A DNA stretch of 64,000 nt from Meridianimarinicoccus zhengii. Lineage in GTDB: Bacteria > Pseudomonadota > Alphaproteobacteria > Rhodobacterales > Rhodobacteraceae. This document shows positions 8,777-16,590 of this stretch, piece by piece. The stretch covers positions 92,191-156,190 of the forward strand of contig NZ_QDFI01000001.1 of assembly GCF_003254465.1 (NCBI RefSeq), given 5' to 3'. The stretch's first letter is position 1. Each line of letters starts with the position of its first letter. The notes under the pieces are model-generated. The model worked only from the letters and a program-made list of their open reading frames with translations, ran no database searches and was not told the origin of the DNA. The translations under genes were made by a program, and so were the position numbers.

Positions 8777-9373
8777 TGTCACCGTAACTACATGAGCGTG
8801 ACGGTTCCCCGACACCGCGCAGTCGCACCGGGACGGCGGGACGCCGCCTTATGACCGGCCTTGCGGATCTGGCCGGACCCGCGATTGCCACAGGCGGATG
8901 CGGTCGCCGCGATCATGGCGCCGAAGAGAACCCGCCGCCCATGGGCGATCGCATCGACGCCGGGCGCCGTGACCGTCAGTTGTTGCCCGAGAATGCGCGT
9001 GCCGTCTTGCATCGGCGGGCATCCTGCGCGACACTTGTTATCGGTAACAAGGGCGGGATCGTCGAGACACGAGGACACGCAGAGTGACGCAAGGTGTTCG
9101 AGCCGAACCAAAAGACCCTGGACCATGCCGCGCCGTTTCCAGCGGTTTCGGTCATTCCGCCGGGTCTGTAGCGGACGGATGCCCGGTGCTGGACGTGGCT
9201 GGTGACCGGCTTCTGATGGCGGGCCGTCCTTGCGGCTTTGGTCATTCTGCCGGTCTATGGCCGGTCCATCGACACGAACAGGGCCATCCGGGGAGCGGGC
9301 AGCGCTTCTCCGACGCATCGCCGCCCCCCGAACGGCCCGGGAACATGTCACCAGAAGGAGAAGGAACCGCAGC
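8777..9373. other. About 600 bp without a convincing gene
   Basis: No open frame here looks like protein. The stretch holds the LacI-type operator at 9034-9051 and two imperfect copies of a roughly 27-bp sequence (around 9150 and 9236, both containing GGTCATTC.GCCGG). It is probably decayed DNA next to the deletion scar, plus the promoter region of the lactonase gene. Confidence 0.5.
9034..9051. promoter_or_regulatory. LacI-family operator (site 1)
   Basis: CTTGTTATCGGTAACAAG is a palindrome with a central CG and only one mismatched pair, close to the TGTTAnCGnTAACA form bound by GntR/IdnR-type LacI regulators. A possible promoter, TTGCAT (9007) 17 bp before GACACT (9030), puts the site at or just after the -10. 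It lies 320 bp before the lactonase gene, whose direction it matches. Confidence 0.65.
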
Positions 9374-10297
9374 ATGTACGGAGTGATTGACGGCACGGGT
9401 CTTGACGTGATCGCCCCCGATTTCGAGACCTGTATCATCGGGCATGCCCGTGTCGAACGGCTTTGGACCGGGGCGCGCTGGTCCGAAGGGCCGGTCTGGT
9501 TCGCGGCAGGCCGGTATCTTCTGTGGTCCGACATTCCCAACGACCGCATCCTGCGCTGGGACGACACCGACGGCACGGTGTCCACCTTTCGCCAGCCGTC
9601 GAACAATGCGAACGGCCACACGGTGGACCGGCAGGGGCGGCTCGTGTCCTGCGAACACCTGACCCGCCGGGTGACCCGCACCGAACATGACGGGCGCGTG
9701 ACCGTGATCGCGGACCGGGTCGATGGCAAGCGCCTGAATTCGCCCAATGACGTGGTGGTGAAATCCGATGGCTCGGTCTGGTTCACCGATCCCAGCTACG
9801 GGATCATGATGGACTACGAAGGCGACCGGGCGGAGAGCGAGATCGGGGCCTGCCATGTCTATCGCGTCGGGCCGGATGGTGCCGTGGCGGCGGTGGCCAC
9901 CGATTACCTCAAGCCCAACGGGCTGGCGTTCTCGCCGGATGAAAGTCTGCTCTACATCGCCGACACCGGCGTGACCCATCACGCGGGCGGGCCGAAACAC
10001 ATCCGCCGGCACGCGGTCAACGCGGATGGCACCCTGTCGGGGGGCGAGGTCTTTGCCGAATGCACCAGCGGGGTCTTCGACGGGTTCCGGCTGGACCGGG
10101 ACGGGCGCATCTGGACCTCGGCCGCCGATGGCGTGCATTGCTATGCGCCCGACGGGCGGCTGATCGGCAAGGTCCGCATCCCCGAGATGGTGGCCAATGT
10201 CTGTTTCGGCGGGGCCAAGCTGAACCGGCTGTTCATCTGCGGGACGACCTCGCTTTACTCCGTGTTCCTGAACGTCAACGGGGTCTCGCCGGTATGA
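9374..10297 (+). CDS. SMP-30/gluconolactonase family sugar lactonase
   Basis: The 307-residue protein is a six-bladed beta-propeller lactonase that would hydrolyse an aldonolactone to the sugar acid. Diagnostic stretches are EGPVWFAAGRYLLWSDIPN (metal-ligand Glu), the SPNDVVVKSDGSVWFTDPSYG motif (Asn and Asp ligands) and KPNGLAFSPDESLLYIADT. No signal peptide is seen, so it acts in the cytoplasm. The start at 9374 follows AAGGAGAAGGA at 9-10 nt. It overlaps the next gene as ATGA. In this locus it would supply gluconate, idonate or a related acid from the lactone. Confidence 0.92.
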   Translation: MYGVIDGTGLDVIAPDFETCIIGHARVERLWTGARWSEGPVWFAAGRYLLWSDIPNDRILRWDDTDGTVSTFRQPSNNANGHTVDRQGRLVSCEHLTRRVTRTEHDGRVTVIADRVDGKRLNSPNDVVVKSDGSVWFTDPSYGIMMDYEGDRAESEIGACHVYRVGPDGAVAAVATDYLKPNGLAFSPDESLLYIADTGVTHHAGGPKHIRRHAVNADGTLSGGEVFAECTSGVFDGFRLDRDGRIWTSAADGVHCYAPDGRLIGKVRIPEMVANVCFGGAKLNRLFICGTTSLYSVFLNVNGVSPV

Positions 10298-10716
10298 GCC
10301 ATGTCGTGGCGACCCTGACCCTGACCCATGCCGCCGTGCTGGACATGCTGCGTGCGGCCGTGGTCTGCGCCGAAGAGATCGACCAGCCGCAATGTATCGT
10401 CATCGTCGATGCCAGCGGCGAAACGCTGGGCGAGATCCGCATGACCGGGGCCAAGTACCTGTCGCGGCGCAGCGCGCGGGCCAAGGCGCGCACCGCGGCC
10501 AGCATCGGTGCGCCATCGTCCGCGATCCCAGAACCGGTGCGGCTGCACATCGCGGCGGCGACGCAGGGCAATATGACCGGGCTTGGCGGCGGCCTGCCAA
10601 TCCGCGTCGACGGTGTGCTGGTCGGCGGCATCGGCGTAGGGTCGGGCAGCGCGGACCAGGATATCGCGGTGGCGCGGGCGGCGCTCGCGGCCATCGGGGC
10701 CGAGGTTCAGAACTGA
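10294..10716 (+). CDS. DUF336 (GlcG/HbpS-like) protein
   Basis: A 140-residue soluble protein of the GlcG/HbpS fold, with QCIVIVDASGETLGEIRM, a Lys/Arg-rich RRSARAKARTAAS helix, and the terminal glycine-rich GGLPIRVDGVLVGGIGVGSG that defines the family. Members often sit with sugar-acid, glycolate or diol catabolic genes; their biochemical role is not settled (heme binding or cofactor handling has been proposed). It overlaps the lactonase start-to-stop and its 3' end overlaps the convergent idnD gene by 10 bp. Confidence 0.88.
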   Translation: MSHVVATLTLTHAAVLDMLRAAVVCAEEIDQPQCIVIVDASGETLGEIRMTGAKYLSRRSARAKARTAASIGAPSSAIPEPVRLHIAAATQGNMTGLGGGLPIRVDGVLVGGIGVGSGSADQDIAVARAALAAIGAEVQN

Positions 10717-11735
10717 ATCTGCACCTTGATCGCCTGCGCCCGGTCGGAGGCGAGATCGAAGGCCGCCACCACGTCGGCGAGTGGCATGGCCTGTGTGATC
10801 AGCGGCGTCACGTCCAGCCGCCCGCCCTGCATCATCGCGACGGCGGTGAAGAACTCGGCGTGAAAGCGGAACGACCCGCGCAATTCGATTTCCTTCGCCG
10901 TCATGGCCTGCACCGGCAGCGTCATGTCGCCGCCGAGCCCCAGTTGCATCACCACCGCGCCGGGCCGCAGGGCCGGGACGGCGCCGGACAGGGCGGCTGC
11001 GACGCCGGAGCATTCGAACATCACGTCGAAACGGCCCTTGTCCGCGGTGTAGCGGTCCAGCGCGTCAGGGTCCTCGGCCATGTTGTGCACGGCGTCCGCG
11101 CCGATGTCCTGCGCCATGCGCAGCGTGAAGGGCGCGATATCGGTGGCGACGACCCGCGCGGCGCCCGCGGCGCGGGCCACCAACACCGCCAGTTGCCCGA
11201 TGGGGCCGCACCCCGTCACCAGCACGTGCTTGCCCATCAGGTCGCCCGCCCGCTTCGCCGCATGCAGGACCACGGACAAGGGTTCGGCCATCGCGGCCTC
11301 GCCCGGCGTCAGGTCTTCGGCGCGGGCGCATTGGCGCGCATCCGCGGCGATGTACGCGCGGAACGCGCCCTGGATATGGGGAAACGGCATGGCCGAGCCG
11401 TAGAACCGCATTTCGCGGCAATGGTTGTGCCGCCCTTCGAGGCAATAGGCGCAGGCGTAGCAGGGGCGCGACGGGGACACCGCCACCAGTTCGCCCAAGG
11501 ACAATCCGGTCACGCCGTCGCCCAATGCCGCGACCCGGCCGGATACCTCGTGGCCGAGGATCATCGGCTCGCGCAGGCGCACGCTGCCGAAGCCGCCATG
11601 GTTGTAATAGTGCAGGTCGGACCCGCAGATGCCGCCCCGTTCCACGCGGATCAGCACCTCGCCGGGTGCAGGGGCGGGCATGTACCGGTCCTCGATCCGC
11701 AGATCCTTCGCGGCGTGCGCGACGATGGCTTTCAT
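10707..11735 (-). CDS. idnD: L-idonate 5-dehydrogenase, zinc-dependent MDR
   Basis: This 342-residue zinc alcohol dehydrogenase oxidises L-idonate to 5-keto-D-gluconate. Catalytic zinc ligands C37 (GGICGSDLHYY) and H62/E63 (ILGHE) are present, as is the structural zinc set C92, C95, C98 and C106. The coenzyme fold carries VTGCGPIGQLAVL. GGICGSDLHYYNHGGFG is characteristic of idonate dehydrogenases as opposed to sorbitol dehydrogenases. Start 11735 lies 8 bp after the stop of the upstream reductase gene, so the two are cotranscribed leftwards. Sorbitol or another polyol is a weaker alternative. Confidence 0.9.
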   Translation of the reverse strand: MKAIVAHAAKDLRIEDRYMPAPAPGEVLIRVERGGICGSDLHYYNHGGFGSVRLREPMILGHEVSGRVAALGDGVTGLSLGELVAVSPSRPCYACAYCLEGRHNHCREMRFYGSAMPFPHIQGAFRAYIAADARQCARAEDLTPGEAAMAEPLSVVLHAAKRAGDLMGKHVLVTGCGPIGQLAVLVARAAGAARVVATDIAPFTLRMAQDIGADAVHNMAEDPDALDRYTADKGRFDVMFECSGVAAALSGAVPALRPGAVVMQLGLGGDMTLPVQAMTAKEIELRGSFRFHAEFFTAVAMMQGGRLDVTPLITQAMPLADVVAAFDLASDRAQAIKVQIQF

Positions 11736-11743
11736 GGCGCGCG

Positions 11744-12691
11744 TCACAGAACGGCCGTCGGCAGGGGCCGCCCTGCGAAATGCGCGGTCAGGTTGTCGCG
11801 CAGAAGCTGGCCCATCGCTTGCCGCGTCTCGACCGTGCCGCTGGCGTGATGGGGCTGCAAGAGCACGTTGGGCAGGTCGAGAAACCGGGGATCCAGCGCC
11901 GGTTCCCCCTCGAACACGTCCAGCGCGGCTGACCCGAGCCGCCCATCCGACAGGGCCGCGATCAGCGCGTCCTCGTCTATGTTCGAGGCGCGGCTGATAT
12001 TGATGATCATTCCGTCGGGCCCCACCGCGTCGATCACGTCGCGCCCGACGATGTGGCGTGTCTGCGCCGATGCGGCCAGCGTCACGAACAGGAAATCCGA
12101 ATGCCGGGCCAAGGCGAGCGGGTCGGGCAGGAAGGTCCAGCCAGAGGCATGATCCTTTGCGGCCACGTCCGAATAGGCGATGTCCATGTCGAACCCGGCG
12201 AGGCGCTTGCCCACCTCGAACCCGATGCGCCCCAGCCCGAGGATGCCGGCCCGACGCCCGAACACGCGCCGCTTGAGCGGATATAGCCCCTTCGCCGCCC
12301 AGGATCCGTCCCGCACCCATGCCTCGGCCCCGATCATGCCGCGTGCTTGGCACAGCATCATTGCCACGCCGAGATCCGCCACGTCCCTGGTCAGCACGTC
12401 CGGCGTATTGGTCACCCGGATGTTCCGCGCCCGACACGTGTCAAGGTCGACGGCGTCATAGCCGACGCCATATACGCTGATCACCTCCAAGTGGGGACAG
12501 GCCGCGATCATGGCGGCGTCGGCACCCAGTTCGCCGCGGGTTGCGATGGCGCGCACATGCGGCCCGTGCTCTGTCAGGAACGCATCCCGATCCTGTGCCT
12601 CGAACAGACGCCGGGCGTCGAAGGCCGCATCGATCGGACCCTGATCCCAGTCCGGATAAGGGCCTACCTGGAGAATGACGGGTTTTGGCAT
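11744..12691 (-). CDS. D-isomer-specific 2-hydroxyacid dehydrogenase, probable 2-ketogluconate reductase
   Basis: The 315-residue enzyme has the NAD(P)-binding motif GILGLGRIGFEVGKRLAGF and the catalytic triad of the family: Arg in INISRASNIDED, Glu in LDVFEGEP and His in LQPHHASGT. Such GhrB/TkrA-like reductases reduce 2-ketogluconate, 2,5-diketogluconate, 2-keto-L-gulonate, glyoxylate or hydroxypyruvate. Sitting between idnD and idnO, a ketogluconate substrate is the best inference. It starts 110 bp from the divergent idnO with a LacI operator between. A decayed relative of its C-terminus lies at 29875-30126. Confidence 0.88.
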   Translation of the reverse strand: MPKPVILQVGPYPDWDQGPIDAAFDARRLFEAQDRDAFLTEHGPHVRAIATRGELGADAAMIAACPHLEVISVYGVGYDAVDLDTCRARNIRVTNTPDVLTRDVADLGVAMMLCQARGMIGAEAWVRDGSWAAKGLYPLKRRVFGRRAGILGLGRIGFEVGKRLAGFDMDIAYSDVAAKDHASGWTFLPDPLALARHSDFLFVTLAASAQTRHIVGRDVIDAVGPDGMIINISRASNIDEDALIAALSDGRLGSAALDVFEGEPALDPRFLDLPNVLLQPHHASGTVETRQAMGQLLRDNLTAHFAGRPLPTAVL

Positions 12692-12706
12692 GGCGGATAT
12701 TCCCTG

Positions 12707-12712
12707 TTGACA
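12707..12712 (+). promoter_or_regulatory. Consensus -35 box upstream of idnO
   Basis: TTGACA at 12707-12712 is a perfect -35 element reading towards idnO. The best-spaced -10 candidates (around 12729-12737) run into the LacI-type palindrome, so repressor would cover the promoter. The -10 itself is poor, so the exact promoter is uncertain. Confidence 0.4.
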
Positions 12713-12730
12713 GCCCTTCGCATGATGAAG

Positions 12731-12746
12731 ATGGTATCGATAACAA
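12731..12746. promoter_or_regulatory. LacI-family operator (site 2)
   Basis: ATGGTATCGATAACAA matches the perfect palindrome at 15755 in 14 of 16 positions. It lies between the divergent hydroxyacid dehydrogenase and gluconate 5-dehydrogenase genes and can control both directions. Confidence 0.75.
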
Positions 12747-12801
12747 ATCGCGGCGGCAAGTCCTTACTGACCGCCGCCGAAACAAGACGGAGAAAGTTCG
12801 A

Positions 12802-13560
12802 ATGGCAGCACCGGGTCTGTTTTCGCTGGCGGGGAAACGCGCGCTCATCACCGGATCGTCGCAGGGCATCGGTTTCGCGCTGGCGCAGGGTCTGGCGGAG
12901 GCCGGGGCCGGGATTGTGCTGAACGGGCGGGATGCAGGCAGGCTTGCCGCCGCAGCCGCCCGGATCGTGGATGCGCGGACCCTTGTCTTCGACGTGACCG
13001 ACCATGATGCGGTGCGCACCGCCGTGGACGGGTTCGAGGCGGATCACGGGCCCATCGACATCCTCATCAACAACGCGGGGATGCAGCATCGCACCACGCT
13101 GGAGGATTTCCCTGCCGACGCGTTCGAGCGCCTGTTGCAGACCAATGTGGCCAGCGTGTTCCATGTCGGACAGGCCGTCGCGCGCCACATGATCGTACGC
13201 GGTCAGGGCAAGATCATCAACATCGCCAGCGTCCAGAGCGCGCTCGCCCGTCCGGGGATCGCGCCCTACACGGCGACCAAGGGCGCCGTGGCCAACCTGA
13301 CCAAGGGCATGGCGACCGACTGGGCGCGCCACGGGCTGCAATGCAATGCGATCGCGCCCGGCTATTTCGACACGCCGCTGAACGCAGCACTCGTGGCCGA
13401 CCCGGAGTTCTCCGCATGGCTGGAAAAGCGCACCCCGGCAGGGCGCTGGGGGCGGGTCGAGGAACTTGTCGGCGCGGCGGTGTTCCTGTCGTCGGACGCG
13501 TCCAGCTTCGTCAACGGACATACCTTGTTCGTGGACGGTGGCATCACGGCGAGCCTGTGA
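12802..13560 (+). CDS. idnO: Gluconate 5-dehydrogenase (SDR family)
   Basis: A 252-residue classical SDR that reduces 5-keto-D-gluconate to D-gluconate. Visible elements are the TGSSQGIG cofactor loop, INNAGMQHRTTLEDFP, the catalytic Ser in INIASVQS, and the YTATKG Tyr/Lys pair. IASVQS and NNAGMQHR are typical of the IdnO/Gno group. The start at 12802 follows GGAGAAAG; the open frame runs upstream to 12685 but that part crosses the operator. With IdnD it converts L-idonate to D-gluconate, which gluconokinase then phosphorylates. Confidence 0.9.
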   Translation: MAAPGLFSLAGKRALITGSSQGIGFALAQGLAEAGAGIVLNGRDAGRLAAAAARIVDARTLVFDVTDHDAVRTAVDGFEADHGPIDILINNAGMQHRTTLEDFPADAFERLLQTNVASVFHVGQAVARHMIVRGQGKIINIASVQSALARPGIAPYTATKGAVANLTKGMATDWARHGLQCNAIAPGYFDTPLNAALVADPEFSAWLEKRTPAGRWGRVEELVGAAVFLSSDASSFVNGHTLFVDGGITASL

Positions 13561-13624
13561 CCATGGCCGTGACGCGCCGCGGCGGAGCCGATAGCATGCC
13601 GCCGCGACAAGAAGGGATCGTGAC

Positions 13625-14512
13625 ATGAGCCAGAGCATCGCATTGATCGGCGCGGGCGCGATGGGCGGCGCGATCGGCACCCGCCTTCTGGAAACGGGCA
13701 GCCGCCTGACGGTCTTCGACCTCGATCCCGCGAAGGTGGCGGCACTGGTCGACAAGGGCGCAACCGCGGCAAGCAGCGCCGCCGAGGCTGCGCGCGGGGC
13801 CTCGGCCGTCATCACCAGCCTGAACGCTGCACGCATCGTCGAGCTGGCCGCGTTCGGCAGGGAAGGCATCGGCGACGGCGCGGCCCCCGGAACGCTGATC
13901 ATCGACATGTCATCCATCGATCCGGAATCCACGCGGGATTTCGCGCGCAAGGCCGCGGAAAAGGGGCTGGCCTGGGTCGACAGCCCGCTCTCCGGTGGCG
14001 CGCCCAAGGCGCTGACAGGGGAACTGACGCTCATGATGGGCGGTGCCGCGGCGGATGTGGCCCGCGCGCAGGAGGTGCTGAAGGGCATTGCCGCCAACAT
14101 GACCCGCATGGGCGGGCCGGGCGCCGGGCAGACGACGAAGATCATCAACCAGGTGCTTTGCGGCTTGGGCTTTCTCGCAGTGGCGGAGGCCACGCAACTG
14201 GCGTTGGACGCCGGTGTGGATGCCGCGATGATCCCGGTCGCGTTGAAAGGCGGTCGGGCCGACAGCGCGCTTTTGCAGGAATACATGCCGCGCATGGCCA
14301 GCAAGGATTATCGCCGCACCGGACGGATCGACAACATGGTGAAGGATCTCGGGATGGCCGCGGACCTGTCGCGCCAGACCGGGACCGCCATGCCCATGAC
14401 CGCGCTCTGCGCCGAGATTCACCGGATGCTGACCGCTGCCGGTCTGGGGGGCGAGGACCAGGCAGCCGTCATGGAATTCTTCAAGGGCGCCGGAAAGGAT
14501 GCAATCCCATGA
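13625..14512 (+). CDS. 3-hydroxyisobutyrate dehydrogenase-family reductase (GarR/GlxR-like)
   Basis: This 295-residue protein has the N-terminal Rossmann motif ALIGAGAMGGAIGTRLL, the substrate-binding DSPLSGGAPKALTGELT segment and the catalytic Lys in GQTTKIINQ, followed by an all-helical dimerisation domain. The family reduces tartronate semialdehyde or oxidises 3-hydroxy acids including L-gulonate and gluconate relatives. In this operon a role in a side branch of aldonate metabolism is likely, but the substrate cannot be fixed. It starts 64 bp after idnO and overlaps the next gene as ATGA. Confidence 0.87.
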   Translation: MSQSIALIGAGAMGGAIGTRLLETGSRLTVFDLDPAKVAALVDKGATAASSAAEAARGASAVITSLNAARIVELAAFGREGIGDGAAPGTLIIDMSSIDPESTRDFARKAAEKGLAWVDSPLSGGAPKALTGELTLMMGGAAADVARAQEVLKGIAANMTRMGGPGAGQTTKIINQVLCGLGFLAVAEATQLALDAGVDAAMIPVALKGGRADSALLQEYMPRMASKDYRRTGRIDNMVKDLGMAADLSRQTGTAMPMTALCAEIHRMLTAAGLGGEDQAAVMEFFKGAGKDAIP

Positions 14513-14841
14513 TCACGCGTTTCGCCCTGTTCGAGGGCACAGTCAGACCAGGCCGGACAGACGCGTTTCGCGCGGCAGTGCAGGAACGACTCGTGCCGCT
14601 CTGGACGCAGTTCACCGGGAACACGGACGTGCGCGTCATGTTCAGCGTGGAACGGGACGACGGCGCGCCGGAGTTTCCCCTGATCCTCGCCATCAGCTAT
14701 CCCGACCGGGCAACGATGGACGCGGCGCTGGGATGCCCGGCGCGTTTTGCGTCGAGGGATGTGACCGGCGAGATCGTGGCGGAGTTCTTCGACGGGCGCA
14801 TTCATCACCATGTCACGAACCTGCACGTCTTCCCGAGCTAG
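14509..14841 (+). CDS. Small protein, possible dimeric alpha/beta-barrel (EthD/ABM-like)
   Basis: This 110-residue soluble protein begins MITRFALFEGTVRPGRTDAF, the usual opening beta strand and helix of a ferredoxin-like alpha+beta barrel. It has DVRVMFSVERDD and AISYPDRATMDAALG in the positions expected for the second half of the fold, and a His-rich end (IHHHVTNLHVF). I do not recognise a named family with certainty. Overlap with the upstream reductase as ATGA indicates translational coupling, so it probably serves the same pathway, perhaps as an epimerase or accessory factor. Confidence 0.75.
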   Translation: MITRFALFEGTVRPGRTDAFRAAVQERLVPLWTQFTGNTDVRVMFSVERDDGAPEFPLILAISYPDRATMDAALGCPARFASRDVTGEIVAEFFDGRIHHHVTNLHVFPS

Positions 14842-15098
14842 GAACCCTGGTCCGGTGTCGCAGCCGTCGCGCCCGCGGTTTCAGGGTTGCCCGTGAGGGC
14901 GAAAACGAAAATGCATGGCAGAGGTCTCGAAGCGGGGAAGGCCCGAATCATGGCGCTGGAAGGGTTCCACCCTGCCGAAGGACGCGCCGTGGCCGCCGCG
15001 CGGTCGGGGCGTTCCGACAGCCGAGGCAATCTTGCGGGACCGGCGGGGGCCGGCGCTTCTGGTCATGTTCCCGCACAGGCGCATAGGGGGGCGCTGTC

Positions 15099-15617
15099 AT
15101 GAACGGGCGATTCGTGGTGATGGGCGTGTCGGGTTGTGGAAAGTCCCATATCGGGCGCGACTTTGCCCGCGTGATCGGCGCGCGATTTTTCGACGGCGAT
15201 GACCTGCACCCGCGGGCGAATGTCGAGAAGATGGCCCGCGGCGTGGCGCTGGTTGACTCGGATCGCGCGCCGTGGCTCGAACGGATCGGCGGTACCCTGC
15301 GGCACCCCGGCACCGTCGTGGCCTGTTCCGCGCTGCGGCGGCATTACCGCGACGCGATCTGCGATGCCGCGGGTGCGCCGGTGACCTTCCTGTTCCTGAA
15401 GGGTCGCCGCGACGTGTTGTTGTCGCGGATGGCATTGCGGGCCGGGCATTTCATGCCGGTTTCGCTGCTCGATAGCCAGCTCGCGACACTGGAGGTCCCC
15501 GGTCGGGACGAAAGATGCGTGACGGCGGATATCGACGCGCCGCCGCAGGCCATCGTCGCGGCCTTCCTGTCGGGGCTGATGGGGGCAACCGCCGACGCGC
15601 GCGACGATGACTTATAG
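15099..15617 (+). CDS. gntK: Gluconokinase (IdnK/GntK type)
   Basis: The 172-residue kinase phosphorylates D-gluconate to 6-phosphogluconate, feeding the Entner-Doudoroff or pentose phosphate pathway. It has the P-loop VMGVSGCGKSHIG and the family's FFDGDDLHPRANVEKMARG, CSALRRHYRD and FLKGRRDVLLSRM segments, with GHFMPVSLLDSQLATLE near the end. Length is normal. Start 15099 has AGGGGG about 8 nt upstream. It lies 257 bp after the previous gene; that gap shows no gene, so gntK may be expressed by readthrough or its own promoter. Confidence 0.95.
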   Translation: MNGRFVVMGVSGCGKSHIGRDFARVIGARFFDGDDLHPRANVEKMARGVALVDSDRAPWLERIGGTLRHPGTVVACSALRRHYRDAICDAAGAPVTFLFLKGRRDVLLSRMALRAGHFMPVSLLDSQLATLEVPGRDERCVTADIDAPPQAIVAAFLSGLMGATADARDDDL

Positions 15618-15716
15618 CTTGGTGTGCGCCTTCGGCCGCAAGTTCCGGCCGGCCAATGGGCAGCACCGAATGGCCCGGAGCAGTTGTAGACTAGCCGGCC
15701 ATATCGGCCCCTGAAC

Positions 15717-15795
15717 GGAGGTAAACAGAATGGAATGCGATTTTGCCTTGACGAATGGTATCGATACCATAAGCTTTCAACCAGCTTCGGACTGA
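15717..15795 (+). other. Possible 21-codon ORF with perfect ribosome site, overlapping promoter and operator
   Basis: GGAGGT (15717-15722) lies 7 nt before ATG 15730, which opens a 21-codon frame ending TGA at 15793-15795. The peptide begins MECDFALTNGIDT. The frame contains the whole -35/operator/-10 of the ABC operon, so it would be translated only on transcripts coming from upstream (gntK readthrough). It may be a leader peptide or a coincidence. Confidence 0.3.
15748..15775 (+). promoter_or_regulatory. Promoter with embedded LacI-family operator (site 3)
   Basis: TTGACG (15748-15753) and TAAGCT (15770-15775) are separated by 16 bp. Filling the spacer is ATGGTATCGATACCAT (15755-15770), a perfect 16-bp palindrome with the central CG typical of LacI-family operators. 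Binding there would block polymerase directly. It drives the ABC transporter genes and matches site 2 in 14 of 16 bases. Confidence 0.8.
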
Positions 15796-15808
15796 CCGGG
15801 AGGATGTC

Positions 15809-16576
15809 ATGACAGCCAACAGGAAACCGGTGATCTCCATGCGCGGGATCACCAAGCGCTTTGGCGGCGTCGTGGCGCTCGACGGGGTCGATCTCGATGC
15901 CTATGCGGGCGAGGTTCTGGCCATCGTCGGGGACAATGGCGCGGGAAAATCAACGCTCATCAAGATCCTGACCGGGGTCTACCAGCCGACGACGGGTCAT
16001 GTCGAACTGGACGGCAAGCGCTTCACCATGGCCGACCATTCCGACGCCATCGCCAACGGGATCGACGCGGTCTACCAGAATCTCGCTATCGCCGACCACT
16101 TGACGCCCGCCCAGAACCTGTTCCTCGGGGCGGAACTGACGCGCAGTTATCTAGGCATGAACATCCTCGACAACGCGCGCATGGAGCGGGAGGCGACCGA
16201 GGTGCTGCGGACCCGACTGGGCGTTGAGTTGCGCGACATGAACGTGCTGACCGAAAGCCTGTCAGGCGGCCAGCGCCAGGCCGTCGCCATCGCCCGCGCC
16301 GTCCGGCACAAGGATCTGCGCGTGCTGGTGATGGACGAACCGACCGCGGCGCTCGGCCCGCAGGAAACCGCAAGGACACTGAGCCTGATCAAGGCCCTGC
16401 GCGACCAGGGGCTGGCCGTGATCGTCATATCGCACTCGCTCGACGATGTGTTCGAGATCTCGGACCGAATCCATATCCAGCGCCGCGGCACCTGTGCCGG
16501 CGTTGTCGAAACCGCAGATGTCACCGTCGAAGACGTTCTTGGCCTGATCACGGGCGCCAGGGCGACCGCGGCCTGA
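15809..16576 (+). CDS. Sugar ABC transporter ATP-binding protein (single-domain, FrcA-like)
   Basis: A 255-residue ATPase with one nucleotide-binding domain: Walker A GDNGAGKST, Q-loop VYQNLAI, signature LSGGQRQAV, Walker B LVMDEPTAALG and the H-loop VISHS. It is half the length of RbsA/XylG proteins, like FrcA of the fructose system, so two copies would act as a homodimer. GGAGGATGTC precedes the start at 15809. It is first in a rightward operon of ATPase, permease and binding protein under operator site 3. Confidence 0.93.
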   Translation: MTANRKPVISMRGITKRFGGVVALDGVDLDAYAGEVLAIVGDNGAGKSTLIKILTGVYQPTTGHVELDGKRFTMADHSDAIANGIDAVYQNLAIADHLTPAQNLFLGAELTRSYLGMNILDNARMEREATEVLRTRLGVELRDMNVLTESLSGGQRQAVAIARAVRHKDLRVLVMDEPTAALGPQETARTLSLIKALRDQGLAVIVISHSLDDVFEISDRIHIQRRGTCAGVVETADVTVEDVLGLITGARATAA

Positions 16577-16590
16577 AGGGATCCATACAG

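Noticed and set aside
9084..9386. 100-codon frame before the lactonase, with a repeated GFGHSAG
   Set aside because: Composition is not protein-like, it overlaps the lactonase start by 13 bp, and the repeat is explained by the DNA duplication noted separately.
12724..12801. In-frame ATG codons upstream of idnO, in and after the operator
   Set aside because: No ribosome site precedes them; GGAGAAAG and the SDR N-terminus support the start at 12802.
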